From Tsuneonella deserti (GTDB lineage: Bacteria > Pseudomonadota > Alphaproteobacteria > Sphingomonadales > Sphingomonadaceae): a stretch of 64,000 nt of DNA. Below are positions 23,417-32,722 of this stretch, piece by piece. Each line of letters opens with the position of its first letter. The first letter of the stretch is position 1. Made by a program: the position numbers and the translations under genes. The DNA is taken from assembly GCF_014644315.1 (NCBI RefSeq), contig NZ_BMKL01000001.1, positions 1 through 64,000 on the forward strand, written 5' to 3'. The notes under the pieces were generated by a model that saw only the letters and a program-made list of their open reading frames with translations, had not been told where the DNA came from and searched no databases.

Positions 23417-25536
23417 CGCTCGGGCGTCGCGTCTGCGCTCGGGTGGGCGGCGCGGAACGATTGCCACCGGGCATATTGCGCCGCCTTTGCCGGATCGGGA
23501 TCTACCCGGTGCTGGAGCCAGAATGAGAACCAGTCGAGGTTGCGCTCGTAGACGGCCTGGCGGTGGACCGGTTGGACCTTCGTATGAAACTCGTCGGGAT
23601 AGACATACATTTCGACGGGCTTGCCCTGCTCGCGCAGGGCCGCGTAGGCCTCGAGAGCGAGCCTGTATTCGGTGTCGGCGAGCTGCATCAGGAGCGGCGT
23701 GTCGATCCGGGCTGCATTTTGGGCGAGCGACATATCTCGCCAGAATGCGCGGCCGTCGGCCGTGCCCGGGGGATAGCCCATCCGGCGAAGCTGGTCGGCC
23801 CATCCGATCCCGCCAAATGCCATCGTCGTCAGCGGCTCCAGGCAGCACGTGCTTATCGCCGCTGCCGCGAAGGCATCTGAATTGATCAAGGCGAAGGCAA
23901 CGGTCGCCGCGCCATCGCTCAGCCCCGAGATGCCCACCCGCTGCGGATCGATCGTGCCGGTTTCGATCGCTTTCGATACGCCGCCCAGCACCGAGGACAG
24001 CAGGCTCTTGCGCTCCGCCCAGCCGCGTTGGTTGGCTGCATTGATCGCCTCCCAATCTTTCAGGCTCGGATCGGCGGCGGCAGCGAATGTCGGGCGCTGG
24101 ATGCTCAGGACCGCGAAGCCGCGCTGCGCGAGGAGGAAGATCGGATATTCGTCACCCGTCCCCCCGCGCAGGAAGCCGAGGCTGTAATATTGAACGACGA
24201 CCAGCGGCAGCCGATCTCCCGCCTTATGGTCCGGAGGCAGGACAAGGTCGCCCCAGCTCTCGAGCCCGATGGCATTTTTCCACCGCAACCGCCTCACGGA
24301 CCCGAGCCGAATGCCGTCGAAGTCCGGATTGGGGTTGAACAACGTCGCGATGGCGCCGGTCCGTGTGTCGATCGACACCAGGCGGCGCGGCTGGGTGCTC
24401 GTCTCGTGCGTGCAGATCAGCGAAGCGCCCGCCTGGACGCAGCCGTGCAGCACATCGCCGGTACGCATGACGGGAACGGCAGCCGAGGCGCCGACGGACC
24501 AACGATAAAGACCCAGCATCTCGTTGTTCCAGCCCTCTCGGCGTAGGAACAGGACCGAGCCTCCTTGCCACCAGATCGAGACGATGCCCCCTGAACAGCT
24601 CTCTTGGGCGCAGGCGACGGTTCGACCTCGCGGGTCCGTGGCGGTCAGGACGGCGGGCGCGAGCGGGGATGGCTGGCGCCGTTCGACCCACGCCCTGCGG
24701 CCATCCGGGCCGATTGCCGCGGCGTCCACCGGATATCCGGGAAGGCCCGGGACTTGCAGGCGTTCGCGGTCTTCGCCTTCTGCCGGAGCGATGCGACCTG
24801 AGGACAGGTCGACGGTAAAGACGTCGATCGCGTGTGCAGCCGCAATGGCCGGCCGCGGCGAGATATCGGCAATGACCCGCTCGTCGTAGAGCCAGCCTAG
24901 CTTGCCCTCCTCGTCGATCGATTGCCTTTGGGCGGCGATCCCGCGCCAAATGGCATAGATCAGCCGCCGCCCGTCGGCGCTCCAGGCCGCAGCCATGACA
25001 TCATGCCCGTCCATCGATACGGGACGGGCCTCGCCGCCTTCGGCATCGACGACCCAGGCCCGCGTAACGCCGCCGTCGCGCCGCCGATAGGCGATGCGTC
25101 GGCCGTCGGCGGACCAGACCGGCGTGATCACCTCCGGAGCGCCGCTGGCCAGGTAGTAGCCTCGAACCGGATCGTCGACCAGGATCGGGTCGCCACCGCG
25201 ATCGAGGATTCGTGGAGGCCCCGGCGCCCGTGCCGAACTGACGACCAGGGCTCGACAGTAGCTGTTCGAAGCGAGGTCCGCCCTCGTGAGCAAATACGCG
25301 ACGCGTGCCCCGTCAGGCGAGACCGCGAGCGGACTGGGACCGGTGAACGTCGGCGAACTGAGCGTGCCGATCTCGCGAAGCTCGATCAAGTCCTTGGCGG
25401 CGAGCGACTTCGCCGGCTGGGGAGCATCCGTTCCGGCAGCGACAAGGCTCTCGCAAGCCGCGACGGCCGGGCTGCCGAGCGTCGCGGCGCAGGCAAAGGC
25501 CGCGAGCGCGATGGCGAGGTGTACAAACCTTACCAT
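23413..25536 (-). CDS. Lasso peptide isopeptidase (AtxE-type, S9-like)
   Basis: A 707-residue serine hydrolase with an N-terminal signal peptide (about 1-27), so probably periplasmic. A beta-propeller (about 50-430, repeats such as 'PVWSADGRRIAYRRRDGG') precedes an alpha/beta hydrolase domain with S540 in 'GISGLSDGAA', D621 in 'QLADTEY' and H651 in 'PDEFHTK'. AtxE-family enzymes open the isopeptide ring of their cognate lasso peptide. Two features distinguish it from a general prolyl oligopeptidase: the 'STCCLEP' segment and the locus context. Its start overlaps the TonB receptor gene by 7 bases, and its end overlaps the cyclase gene from the other strand. Confidence 0.9.
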   Translation of the reverse strand: MVRFVHLAIALAAFACAATLGSPAVAACESLVAAGTDAPQPAKSLAAKDLIELREIGTLSSPTFTGPSPLAVSPDGARVAYLLTRADLASNSYCRALVVSSARAPGPPRILDRGGDPILVDDPVRGYYLASGAPEVITPVWSADGRRIAYRRRDGGVTRAWVVDAEGGEARPVSMDGHDVMAAAWSADGRRLIYAIWRGIAAQRQSIDEEGKLGWLYDERVIADISPRPAIAAAHAIDVFTVDLSSGRIAPAEGEDRERLQVPGLPGYPVDAAAIGPDGRRAWVERRQPSPLAPAVLTATDPRGRTVACAQESCSGGIVSIWWQGGSVLFLRREGWNNEMLGLYRWSVGASAAVPVMRTGDVLHGCVQAGASLICTHETSTQPRRLVSIDTRTGAIATLFNPNPDFDGIRLGSVRRLRWKNAIGLESWGDLVLPPDHKAGDRLPLVVVQYYSLGFLRGGTGDEYPIFLLAQRGFAVLSIQRPTFAAAADPSLKDWEAINAANQRGWAERKSLLSSVLGGVSKAIETGTIDPQRVGISGLSDGAATVAFALINSDAFAAAAISTCCLEPLTTMAFGGIGWADQLRRMGYPPGTADGRAFWRDMSLAQNAARIDTPLLMQLADTEYRLALEAYAALREQGKPVEMYVYPDEFHTKVQPVHRQAVYERNLDWFSFWLQHRVDPDPAKAAQYARWQSFRAAHPSADATPER

Positions 25537-28100
25537 TTCTTGCGAACCTCGATCGCAAGCAGTCGCCCGATAGGCGAGTAGTTCGTTGAATCGTACGGTG
25601 TCTGGTAGGGAGCACCGACGCTGATCGGATCCGGCTTATCGTTAAGGAGGTTCTGCACCGACAGCGCGAATTCCGTACCCTCCAGCGGGCTGCCCGTCCC
25701 TTCGACCCGATAGCGCGCCGTCAGGTCGAGCATCGTCATCCCGTCGATGCCACGGGCTGGCGAGAAGCGCGTGTCCCGCACGCCGCCGATATAGCTCAGC
25801 GCGGCGGTCAAGGTGAGCGGGCCGCCCGACCAGCTTGCGGAGCCCTGTCCGCGCCAGTGCGGCGGATTGAAGATCGTGCCCGCCAGCGGTTCCACGGGCT
25901 GGCCGGCCGCGAGTTGCTGCTCGCTTTTGAGGTAAGCGACATTGGCCGAAAAGGTCAGCTGCTGGCCCGGGCCGATCGACGTGGCATAGCTTGCAAGAAC
26001 GTCGATGCCGTGCGCGGTCTGGCGTCCCGCATTGACATAGGCATTGTCGACGACCGCTATGATGTTGGCAGGGTCGTAGGAAACGCCCGTGTAGTTGATG
26101 AAGGAACCCGTGCTGGCGAGCGCAGCCGCCTGCTCGGCAGAGTTCGGGTTTAGGATGACCTGGTCGCGGTAGGACGGATTACTGAGCGACTGCGACAGCA
26201 GCGTGATCGGCGAGACGATACGGTCGCGATAGGCGATATGGAAATAGCCGACCGCGAACGCGAGGCCGGGTGCCGCGCGGGGTTGCAGGTCGACGGTCGC
26301 CGACCAGGTCGTGGCCCGCTCCGGTTCGAGAGCCGGATTGCCGCCGACCAGCAGGATTGCGCCGGAGGTCGGGCTTGAACCGGACGCCCCGAGAAGCGCC
26401 GAAGGGTAGAGGACGGCGGTGCGGGGCTGGTACTGCTGGAACAGGGTCGGCGCGCGAAACGATTGCCCCCAGCTGCCTTTCATGGAGACGTCGGGCGTGA
26501 TGGCCCACGCGGCGCCCACCTTGGGCGTGACCACGCCGCCGATGCCAGGGTAGCGTTCGTACCGAACAGCGACGTCGAGATCGAAGCGATGAACGAAGCG
26601 AAGGCCCTGTTCGGACCCGACGAGCGGCAGGCTTACCTCCCCGTAGGCAAAATAGCTGTCTTGCCGGGACACCGAGTTGATGGCGGCGCCGAGCGCGGCC
26701 GAGAAGCGGTCGAACCCGATTTCGCGGTATCCGGCACCGATCGCGACTTTGGACATGCCGCCGGGGAGTTCGACGACATGGCCGCTCCCCGAGACCTCGA
26801 CGGACCTGGCGGTATTTCGATAGTAGTTCCACCCTGCGTCGCTGCAGTCGGCGCCGGCGCACTGGACCTGATGGAAGTCCACCCGCTCCATTCCGTAGGT
26901 GCCCGTGAGGGCCAGGCGCCAGTTCGCCGGGAGGCTGAGTTCCAGCGACGGGGCAAGTCCGTAGGATTTGTCGATTGAATGAAAGGTCGCCCGACCCGCG
27001 TTCAGGTCGCCGCTGGGCAGGGTCGGCATGACCGAATCGCTCCAGCGGATGTTGTAGAGGCCGTCGATGCTGAGGGAGAGATCGCCGGCGAGGTCTTTCC
27101 GCCCGCTGGCGACGACGCTGTGGTGCCGCAGCGCCGGGAAGAGGTCGAGCCCCGGCGACCGGGAGCTGGCATAGGAGCGGTCGTGGGCGCGGATCGCGCT
27201 GTTGCTGCCATATTCATAAGCCGCCCAGACCCCGCCGCTCGACCAGGTGGCGCCGGCGAGCGCGTCGTAGCGCTGCTGGAAACCGCCGCCGTCGGTCGAG
27301 GTCGCGAGGCGTACGCCCGTCTCCAGTCCCGAATAGCGCTTGCGAAGGATGATGTTGGCGACCCCGGCAACCGCGTCCGACCCGTAAATGGCCGAAGCGC
27401 CGTCCGGTACGACTTCGACCCGCTCGATTGCGGCAAGCGGGATCGCCGACACGTCGACGCTCTGGAGCGCGGCAGTGTAGGCCAGCCGGTGTCCGTTGAG
27501 CAGGGTCAAGGTGGCGTCGCTTCCGAGGCCGCGCAGGTTGAGCGACGAGCCGCCGCCGACATCGCCTCCGCTCGCCGTAGGGACATTCGCGCCGATTCCC
27601 GGGTTCTGGCCGCCACCAAAGCTCTGCGGAATCCTGCGCGCGACTTCACCGAGGTCGGAGAGGCCCTGGGCGCGAATATCGTCCTCGCCGATTGCGATGA
27701 CCGGAGACGCGACAGGCGCCCCGCGAATGCGCGTACCGGTCACGAGGATCTCCGCCTCCGCGGTCGCTGAGGACACGTCAGCGGCGGCGGCGAGAATAGG
27801 GCGGATGACGAACGCGCCGTCGACGAGCGTGAAGGAAAGCCCGGTGCCCGCAAGCAGCCGTGCGACGGCCTGGTCGGGCGCGAGCTGCCCGACGACTGGC
27901 GCGCTTCGCTTGCCCTCGAGGGTCTCGCTCGGCGCTATGACCTCGCGGCCGGAGGCGACGGCGAATGCCTTGAGCGCGCCCGCAAGATCCTGCGCCGGAA
28001 TATCGTAGGTCCGAACGTCCTCGCTCTGCGCGGCGGCCATCTCCGGCATCGCGGTCATCAACAGCGCGGCTACGGCCGCGCCTGCCCAATTCGGCCTCAT
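25530..28100 (-). CDS. TonB-dependent receptor with STN domain
   Basis: An 856-residue outer-membrane receptor with a signal peptide (about 1-24). An STN signalling domain (about 30-98, 'YDIPAQDLAGALKAFAVASG', 'AVARLLAGTGLSFTLVDG') contacts the FecR-like protein. A plug domain (about 120-235, 'GLGSDATLTLLNGHRLAY', 'IERVEVVPDGASAIYGSDAV') and a 22-strand barrel follow, ending in tryptophan. It probably imports the lasso peptide back into the periplasm for the isopeptidase and signals through FecR/FecI. The ATG at 28100 follows GGGGAGG; an upstream start 29 codons earlier is rejected because it would hide the signal peptide. Confidence 0.92.
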   Translation of the reverse strand: MRPNWAGAAVAALLMTAMPEMAAAQSEDVRTYDIPAQDLAGALKAFAVASGREVIAPSETLEGKRSAPVVGQLAPDQAVARLLAGTGLSFTLVDGAFVIRPILAAAADVSSATAEAEILVTGTRIRGAPVASPVIAIGEDDIRAQGLSDLGEVARRIPQSFGGGQNPGIGANVPTASGGDVGGGSSLNLRGLGSDATLTLLNGHRLAYTAALQSVDVSAIPLAAIERVEVVPDGASAIYGSDAVAGVANIILRKRYSGLETGVRLATSTDGGGFQQRYDALAGATWSSGGVWAAYEYGSNSAIRAHDRSYASSRSPGLDLFPALRHHSVVASGRKDLAGDLSLSIDGLYNIRWSDSVMPTLPSGDLNAGRATFHSIDKSYGLAPSLELSLPANWRLALTGTYGMERVDFHQVQCAGADCSDAGWNYYRNTARSVEVSGSGHVVELPGGMSKVAIGAGYREIGFDRFSAALGAAINSVSRQDSYFAYGEVSLPLVGSEQGLRFVHRFDLDVAVRYERYPGIGGVVTPKVGAAWAITPDVSMKGSWGQSFRAPTLFQQYQPRTAVLYPSALLGASGSSPTSGAILLVGGNPALEPERATTWSATVDLQPRAAPGLAFAVGYFHIAYRDRIVSPITLLSQSLSNPSYRDQVILNPNSAEQAAALASTGSFINYTGVSYDPANIIAVVDNAYVNAGRQTAHGIDVLASYATSIGPGQQLTFSANVAYLKSEQQLAAGQPVEPLAGTIFNPPHWRGQGSASWSGGPLTLTAALSYIGGVRDTRFSPARGIDGMTMLDLTARYRVEGTGSPLEGTEFALSVQNLLNDKPDPISVGAPYQTPYDSTNYSPIGRLLAIEVRKKW

Positions 28101-28170
28101 CAAATTCGCCTCCCCTTGCGTCACCGGGTGGTGCGTGTCGGAGTGGCTTGACGATGCGCCGCGAGCGGTG

Positions 28171-28185
28171 GCCCCCTGCCGGGGC
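28171..28185 (-). repeat. Hairpin between the FecR-like and TonB receptor genes
   Basis: GCCCC-CTGCC-GGGGC lies just after the FecR-like stop, in the 95-base gap before the receptor. It may set the ratio between the regulatory pair and the receptor/isopeptidase pair. GGAAAT at 28196-28191 on the minus strand recalls ECF -35 boxes, but no convincing -10 was found. Confidence 0.35.
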
Positions 28186-28195
28186 AAATAATTTC

Positions 28196-29143
28196 CTATC
28201 GGGTAAGGACGACCTCGCCGCCCCGGTCGTCGACCTTGAGCTCAAGGGCCGCTGCAAGCTTGCGCGCGAGCGCGCGCGTATCGCGAAGATCGAGCACCGC
28301 CGTGACTTTCAGGGTGCCGATTCCGTCCGACCCAAGCCGGATGGGCGGTCCGCCGAGGCGGTTTGCCGTCGCGACGATCTTCTCGAGCGGCGTGTTGTCG
28401 AACGAGAGCCGCCCGGCAGGCCAGAGGCGATCCTCACGCGAGACCGAGGTCATGTCTACGCTGGCGCCCTCGACCTGAACGGCGGCTCCGTTGGCGAGCG
28501 GCACAGCCGGGCGGTCGCTTCCGTCCGGTGAGACATGCACGTCGCCCTGCAGGGCCACGACGGTCATTCGATCCCCATTCAAGGCCACGTCGAATTCGCT
28601 GCCGTTGGCGGTCACGCGCCCGCCGTCGGAAGAGACGGTGAAGGGACGGTCCGGCTCGTCGGTCACCTTGAACCGGGCGCGACCCGAGCGGATGCGCACC
28701 TCGCGCGAGGCGGGCTTTATGGCGACGTCCAGGTTCGTGTCGGCATCGAGCGTGATCGTGGAGCCGTCGGAGAGCCGGTACAGGCGAATGGCCGGCCCCG
28801 GATTGGCCACCGCCGCATACGTCGCCGCTTCCCGCCCGGTGACCAGCAGCAGCAGCCCGGTTGCGGCGGTCGCGACCAGCGCGATCGCTCCGAACGCCGG
28901 CGCCAGGCGACGCGGGCCAACGGCTTGCCGTCGCGGTCGACGCTCGGGTGCGGGCAGCCGCTGCGACAAGGTGGCGAAGCGCTCCAACGCGTCATAGGCC
29001 TTGGCGTGCGCCGGGTCGGCGCCGAGCCAGGCTTCGAACTCGGCGCGCAGCTCAGGCGCGTGCGGCTCGAGCATTTCTGCTCGCCAGAGGGCCGCCTCAT
29101 GCTCGATCCGCCGGGCGCGAAGACCGCGAAACCAAGCTGCCAT
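28196..29143 (-). CDS. FecR-like anti-sigma factor
   Basis: A 315-residue inner-membrane regulator. Residues 1-60 are the cytoplasmic anti-sigma/DUF4880 part ('FEAWLGADPAHAKAYDALER'). Residues 83-103 form one transmembrane segment. Residues ~112-215 are the periplasmic FecR domain ('YRLSDGSTITLDADTNLDV', 'RSGRARFKVTDEPDRPFTV'). The C-terminal ~75 residues form an STN/DUF4974-like domain. It holds the adjacent ECF sigma factor until the receptor's STN domain signals. The ATG at 29143 overlaps the sigma stop (ATGA); a TTG one codon earlier is ignored. Confidence 0.9.
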   Translation of the reverse strand: MAAWFRGLRARRIEHEAALWRAEMLEPHAPELRAEFEAWLGADPAHAKAYDALERFATLSQRLPAPERRPRRQAVGPRRLAPAFGAIALVATAATGLLLLVTGREAATYAAVANPGPAIRLYRLSDGSTITLDADTNLDVAIKPASREVRIRSGRARFKVTDEPDRPFTVSSDGGRVTANGSEFDVALNGDRMTVVALQGDVHVSPDGSDRPAVPLANGAAVQVEGASVDMTSVSREDRLWPAGRLSFDNTPLEKIVATANRLGGPPIRLGSDGIGTLKVTAVLDLRDTRALARKLAAALELKVDDRGGEVVLTR

Positions 29144-29727
29144 CAAAGCGGGCCCACGTCGCGGCGGAGCTGGAAAAGGGCCTTGGCCATCTGCTTCTTC
29201 ACGCCCTTGACGCTCATCCCGACTTCGTCTGCGATCTCTGCATAGGTAAGCCCCTCGACCCGATGCAAAAGGAATATCTCGCGCGTACGGCGGTTCAAGC
29301 GCGCGACCGCCTGTTCGAGGCGAGCGAGCGCGTCCCGGTCGTCCAGGAGGCGATGGGGGTCGACCTGGCCATGGACCTGTTCGTCATAGGAGACGTGGCA
29401 GGAAGATGATCGCCGGGCAGCGAGCCTGGCGCGGTCCTTGACGAGGTTGGCTGCGATCCGCGTGAGGAAAGCGCCCGGGCTCTCGATGCGATGGCAAGCG
29501 GCCGGTTCGATGCGCGCCATGCGCACAAAGGTCTCCTGGACGAGGTCCGGGGCATCGGTGGTGCCGGCACGGCGGGAGAAGAAGCGCAGCAGCCGGCCGG
29601 AATGGGCATGGTAAAGGGCCTCCAGCCCGTTTTCCCGCACCGGCGCCCGGTTCTCGGGCGGCAGCGGATCGCCATCGTCCAGGCGCGGCTCGGGCAGGCC
29701 CTCGAATTCGGCGGCCGTCAGTCGCAT
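29143..29727 (-). CDS. FecI-like ECF sigma factor
   Basis: A 194-residue sigma-70 family ECF factor. Region 2 ('ALYHAHSGRLLRFFSRRAG', 'DLVQETFVRMAR', about 40-105) and region 4 ('REIFLLHRVEGLTYAEIADE', 'GMSVKGVKKQMAKAL', about 135-185) are complete. It is first in the minus-strand operon sigma-FecR-receptor-isopeptidase and presumably activates it when the receptor is occupied. The ATG at 29727 has GGAAG upstream; the frame is open for 70 more codons, but that part does not look like protein. Confidence 0.88.
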   Translation of the reverse strand: MRLTAAEFEGLPEPRLDDGDPLPPENRAPVRENGLEALYHAHSGRLLRFFSRRAGTTDAPDLVQETFVRMARIEPAACHRIESPGAFLTRIAANLVKDRARLAARRSSSCHVSYDEQVHGQVDPHRLLDDRDALARLEQAVARLNRRTREIFLLHRVEGLTYAEIADEVGMSVKGVKKQMAKALFQLRRDVGPL

Positions 29728-30354
29728 TGCGCGCTTCCGGGCTGTGCACCCCCGGCCACTTGCCAACCGCACTGATCCGCACTTGGGTCCATCCGCCAGC
29801 GCTCCGCTTGCGAGGCGGGCCGGCGAGAGCCGGACGTTGAGAACATGCTTGAGACATGCGCCGACGCCTTTGGCCGCGAGCGGCTTGGACATGCGCGTCG
29901 GCCATCCGGCCGCACGAAGCGGGGTCAGGGCCCTCAAGCGAGGTTCTCATGCCTCGACGCCACTCTGGTGGCGCAGGACCAGACTAAATCGACATGGCCG
30001 ATAATCAAGCCGGTCTGGCGGAATGCCGTCACCAAGCCTTGGCATGGAGAATATTGCGGATCGCCATACTAATAGACAAATATATGCACAATCTCTGAAA
30101 CTGTGAAATAGAACATCAGTTCCAAATATAACAATCCATTCAGGCTGTGAAGCACAGCTTTCTATTTCATGAACAGACCTGAATAAGATCGCCCGCTTGT
30201 TGTCATTGGGAACCTCGATCGTTCCGCAACCGTTAGACGGATTAGACATTGGTTCAACTTTGTTAGTCGGTTGCGATGACTGGTTTGCGGATGATCTTTC
30301 GGCGCTTGGAGGAAAGCGTGCCTCGTCCGCTGCGATCGCAGCCCAGGAGGCAAC
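29728..30354. other. AT-richer intergenic region between divergent operons
   Basis: No gene is supported in these ~630 bases. From about 30030 to 30290 the base composition falls well below the rest of the window, with many A/T runs, unlike the flanking genes. It must contain the promoters of the sigma-factor operon (leftward) and the second Crp-type regulator (rightward). Acquired DNA or a silenced remnant is possible. Confidence 0.5.
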
Positions 30355-31086
30355 ATGATGGACGCAATCCTTTCGGGGAACGCGCTGCTCGCCGAACTCG
30401 AGCCGTCCACGCGGGCGCGGTTCCTTCCCCATTTCCAGCGCGCCGAATTGCGGCGCGGCGATGTGCTGCACAGCGACGGGCAACCGACAGAGTGGGTCTA
30501 CTTCCCGCTGACCGGACTGGTCGCCATCCTGACCCAGACGATTGCGGGCGAGAGTGTCCAGACCGGCATGGTCGGCTGCAACGGAGGCGTCGGCGTGCTG
30601 GAGGCCTTCGGCAGCGGGCGCTTTCGCTCGCGCGGAGAGGTCCAAATTCCCGGTACGGCGGTGCGTCTCGGTGTCGCGCGCTATCGCGAGATGCTGCATT
30701 CGTCGCCCGGACTCGAGCGTGCGGTCGAGCGGCATCTCGAGATGCTGGTGACCGAGGCGCGTCAACTGATGGCCTGCAATGCCCTGCATCCGATCGAGGG
30801 CCGGCTGAGCCGCTCGATCCTCGATGCCCTGGACCGGAGCTGCCTGGACAAGGTTCTGCCGCTCACCCAGGAAGCGCTTGCCCAGATGCTGGGGGCGCAG
30901 CGCACGACGGTCTCAAGTTGCCTGGCCCGGCTGCAGCGCGAGGGATTGATCCGCAGCAGCCGCGGAGCGATCGAGGTCCTTGATGTGCCGCGACTGGAGC
31001 GGATCGCGTGCGATTGCCGCGAGAGCCTGGCGATCGCCAAGGCGGATATCTGGACCCCCGAAGAGCAGCAGTCCGCGTCCGCATGA
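30355..31086 (+). CDS. Crp/Fnr family transcriptional regulator 2
   Basis: A 243-residue paralogue of the regulator at 10893: N-terminal effector barrel ('FLPHFQRAELRRGDVLHSDG', 'GMVGCNGGVGVLEAFGSG') and C-terminal winged helix ('LTQEALAQMLGAQRTTVSSC', 'GLIRSSRGAIEVLD'). It lacks the Fnr iron-sulphur cysteine set. The GGAGG ribosome-binding site serves ATG 30355 or the in-frame ATG 30358. The next gene on the same strand is 290 bases away, so it is probably monocistronic. The effector is unknown. Confidence 0.86.
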   Translation: MMDAILSGNALLAELEPSTRARFLPHFQRAELRRGDVLHSDGQPTEWVYFPLTGLVAILTQTIAGESVQTGMVGCNGGVGVLEAFGSGRFRSRGEVQIPGTAVRLGVARYREMLHSSPGLERAVERHLEMLVTEARQLMACNALHPIEGRLSRSILDALDRSCLDKVLPLTQEALAQMLGAQRTTVSSCLARLQREGLIRSSRGAIEVLDVPRLERIACDCRESLAIAKADIWTPEEQQSASA

Positions 31087-31375
31087 CGGCGAGCGTGCGA
31101 GCCTTGTGTTTGATGCCAGACAGATGTTTTCGTGCATCACGTCTAAGATAGCGCGGCCGCGCACGGTGCCGGCGGTCGGATACTGCTGGAGTTCGGCTGT
31201 TGCGCTTGATGGGCTTTCTCGGCTGCCTGATGAAAGGCCATATCTGGGTCCAAAGCCGTCGCAAGAGCGGCTACATGACATGCACCCGTTGCCGCCTGAG
31301 GCGGGCCCGGGCAGGTACCGGCTGACCGCCGCATGCCCTTGCCGCAAGAACGACTCAGTGGATCGAGTGCTGAAC

Positions 31376-32617
31376 ATGGCCCGAGAGTTTAGCCGCGAAG
31401 AATTCTACGCGCTCGTCTGGTCCAAGCCGATGACGCACCTCGCCAAGGAGTTCGCCATCTCCGACGTCGCGCTGCACAAGATCTGCCGCAAGCACGACAT
31501 CCCCAATCCGCCGCTCGGTTGGTGGGCGAAGAAGGCCGCAGGCAAGCCTGTGACGCAGATACCGCTGCCGACATCGAAGAATAGCGCCGGCGGCAAAGTC
31601 ACGATCGCTGCGGGGCAGCTGGGAACGGAGCCGGAATTGATCGCCGCGGCGCGGGAGAACGCGCGCATCCTTGCGTCCTCGATCGACGCCGGCGCCGACA
31701 CGCCGCCGAACCCTATCGTCGAGCGCACTGCGGCCAAGCTTCGCAAGGCGAAGCCTAACTCCGTGACCGGCCTCGTCTCGGTCGAGGGCGCAGGCCTCAT
31801 CAAGGCGACCATCGCCCCAGCCTCCGTCGATCGCTTCGAACTGGCGCTGGGTCGCATCGTGGCGGCGGCGGACGCGCTCGGGATCAAGCTCGTGCGCGGC
31901 GACAAGGGAGCCGCCTTCGAATGCGACGACGAGACGATGGGTTTCTCGGTGACCGAAGGCACGCGGCGTGAAAAGCACGTGCCGACGGAGAAGGAGCTGG
32001 CCGAGCAGGAAGCGGCGCGTCGCAGGCGTGCCCGTCGCTGGAACAGTCCTGGCAGTTGGGATGACGATGACTTCAGCCTGTCGTTCCTCCGCGGGCCCGA
32101 ATGGGATTACCATCCCACCGGCAAGCTCTCGTTCGAGCTCGAGAACTGCTACCTGCTCGGCGGAGGGCCGCGACGGTCGTTTCGCGACGCCAAGGTCCAG
32201 CGGCTGGAGACGATGGCAAGCGACATCGCCGTCGGCATGGCGGTGCTCGCCGCCGCCAAGAAGGCCGACAGCCTTCGCCGCGCTGAAGAAGCACGCCAGC
32301 GCGAGGAGGCACGCCGTCGGCGCGAGCTGGCGTTGCGTGCCCAACATGTCGAGAATCGCCGCGCCAAGGCGCTCGACAAGATCCTCGAAGACGTCGGCGC
32401 GCTGGAGCGCCTGCGCTCGTTGGTGACGGCGCTACGGACAGAGTTGGCATCCCAACCTCATGACGCGAGGGTGGAGGCGTTCCTTGCCTTTGCCGAGCGG
32501 CGCCTCGCCGACCGCGAGACCGCGCTGTCCGCGTCAGGGTTAGCCAATCGGTTTGCCGAAAAGCGACTGTTCGGCGAGGACGACGACCATGATTTCCGGC
32601 TGCCGCACTACTATTGA
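31376..32617 (+). CDS. Unknown 413-aa protein with N-terminal HTH-like segment
   Basis: The N-terminus ('MAREFSREEFYALVWSKPMT', 'LAKEFAISDVALHKICRKHD', 'IPNPPLGWWAKKAAGK') is a recognisable conserved module: an HTH-like pair of helices followed by a W-W/aromatic-A-K motif. I have seen this module in proteins of mobile and defence-rich regions, without assigned function. The middle is alpha/beta with a 'PEWDYHPTGKLSFELENCYL' segment. Residues ~285-380 form a long charged coiled coil rich in R/E/A. The exact start is uncertain: 31376 is chosen, but the frame is open upstream and no strong ribosome-binding site is visible. Confidence 0.72.
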   Translation: MAREFSREEFYALVWSKPMTHLAKEFAISDVALHKICRKHDIPNPPLGWWAKKAAGKPVTQIPLPTSKNSAGGKVTIAAGQLGTEPELIAAARENARILASSIDAGADTPPNPIVERTAAKLRKAKPNSVTGLVSVEGAGLIKATIAPASVDRFELALGRIVAAADALGIKLVRGDKGAAFECDDETMGFSVTEGTRREKHVPTEKELAEQEAARRRRARRWNSPGSWDDDDFSLSFLRGPEWDYHPTGKLSFELENCYLLGGGPRRSFRDAKVQRLETMASDIAVGMAVLAAAKKADSLRRAEEARQREEARRRRELALRAQHVENRRAKALDKILEDVGALERLRSLVTALRTELASQPHDARVEAFLAFAERRLADRETALSASGLANRFAEKRLFGEDDDHDFRLPHYY

Positions 32618-32722
32618 CGCGGCCTGCTGAGCCTGCGCACGATGTCTGCTTCGCGCCCTCAATCCGGTCGGTGCGGGAGCATTCGACGAGCTCAAAAGCG
32701 GACGTCAGAAGCAGGCTCCTGT

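Noticed and set aside
28101..28195. A FecI-type ECF promoter before the TonB receptor
   Set aside because: GGAAAT is present, but no matching -10 at 16-17 bases was convincing, so it is not listed as a promoter.
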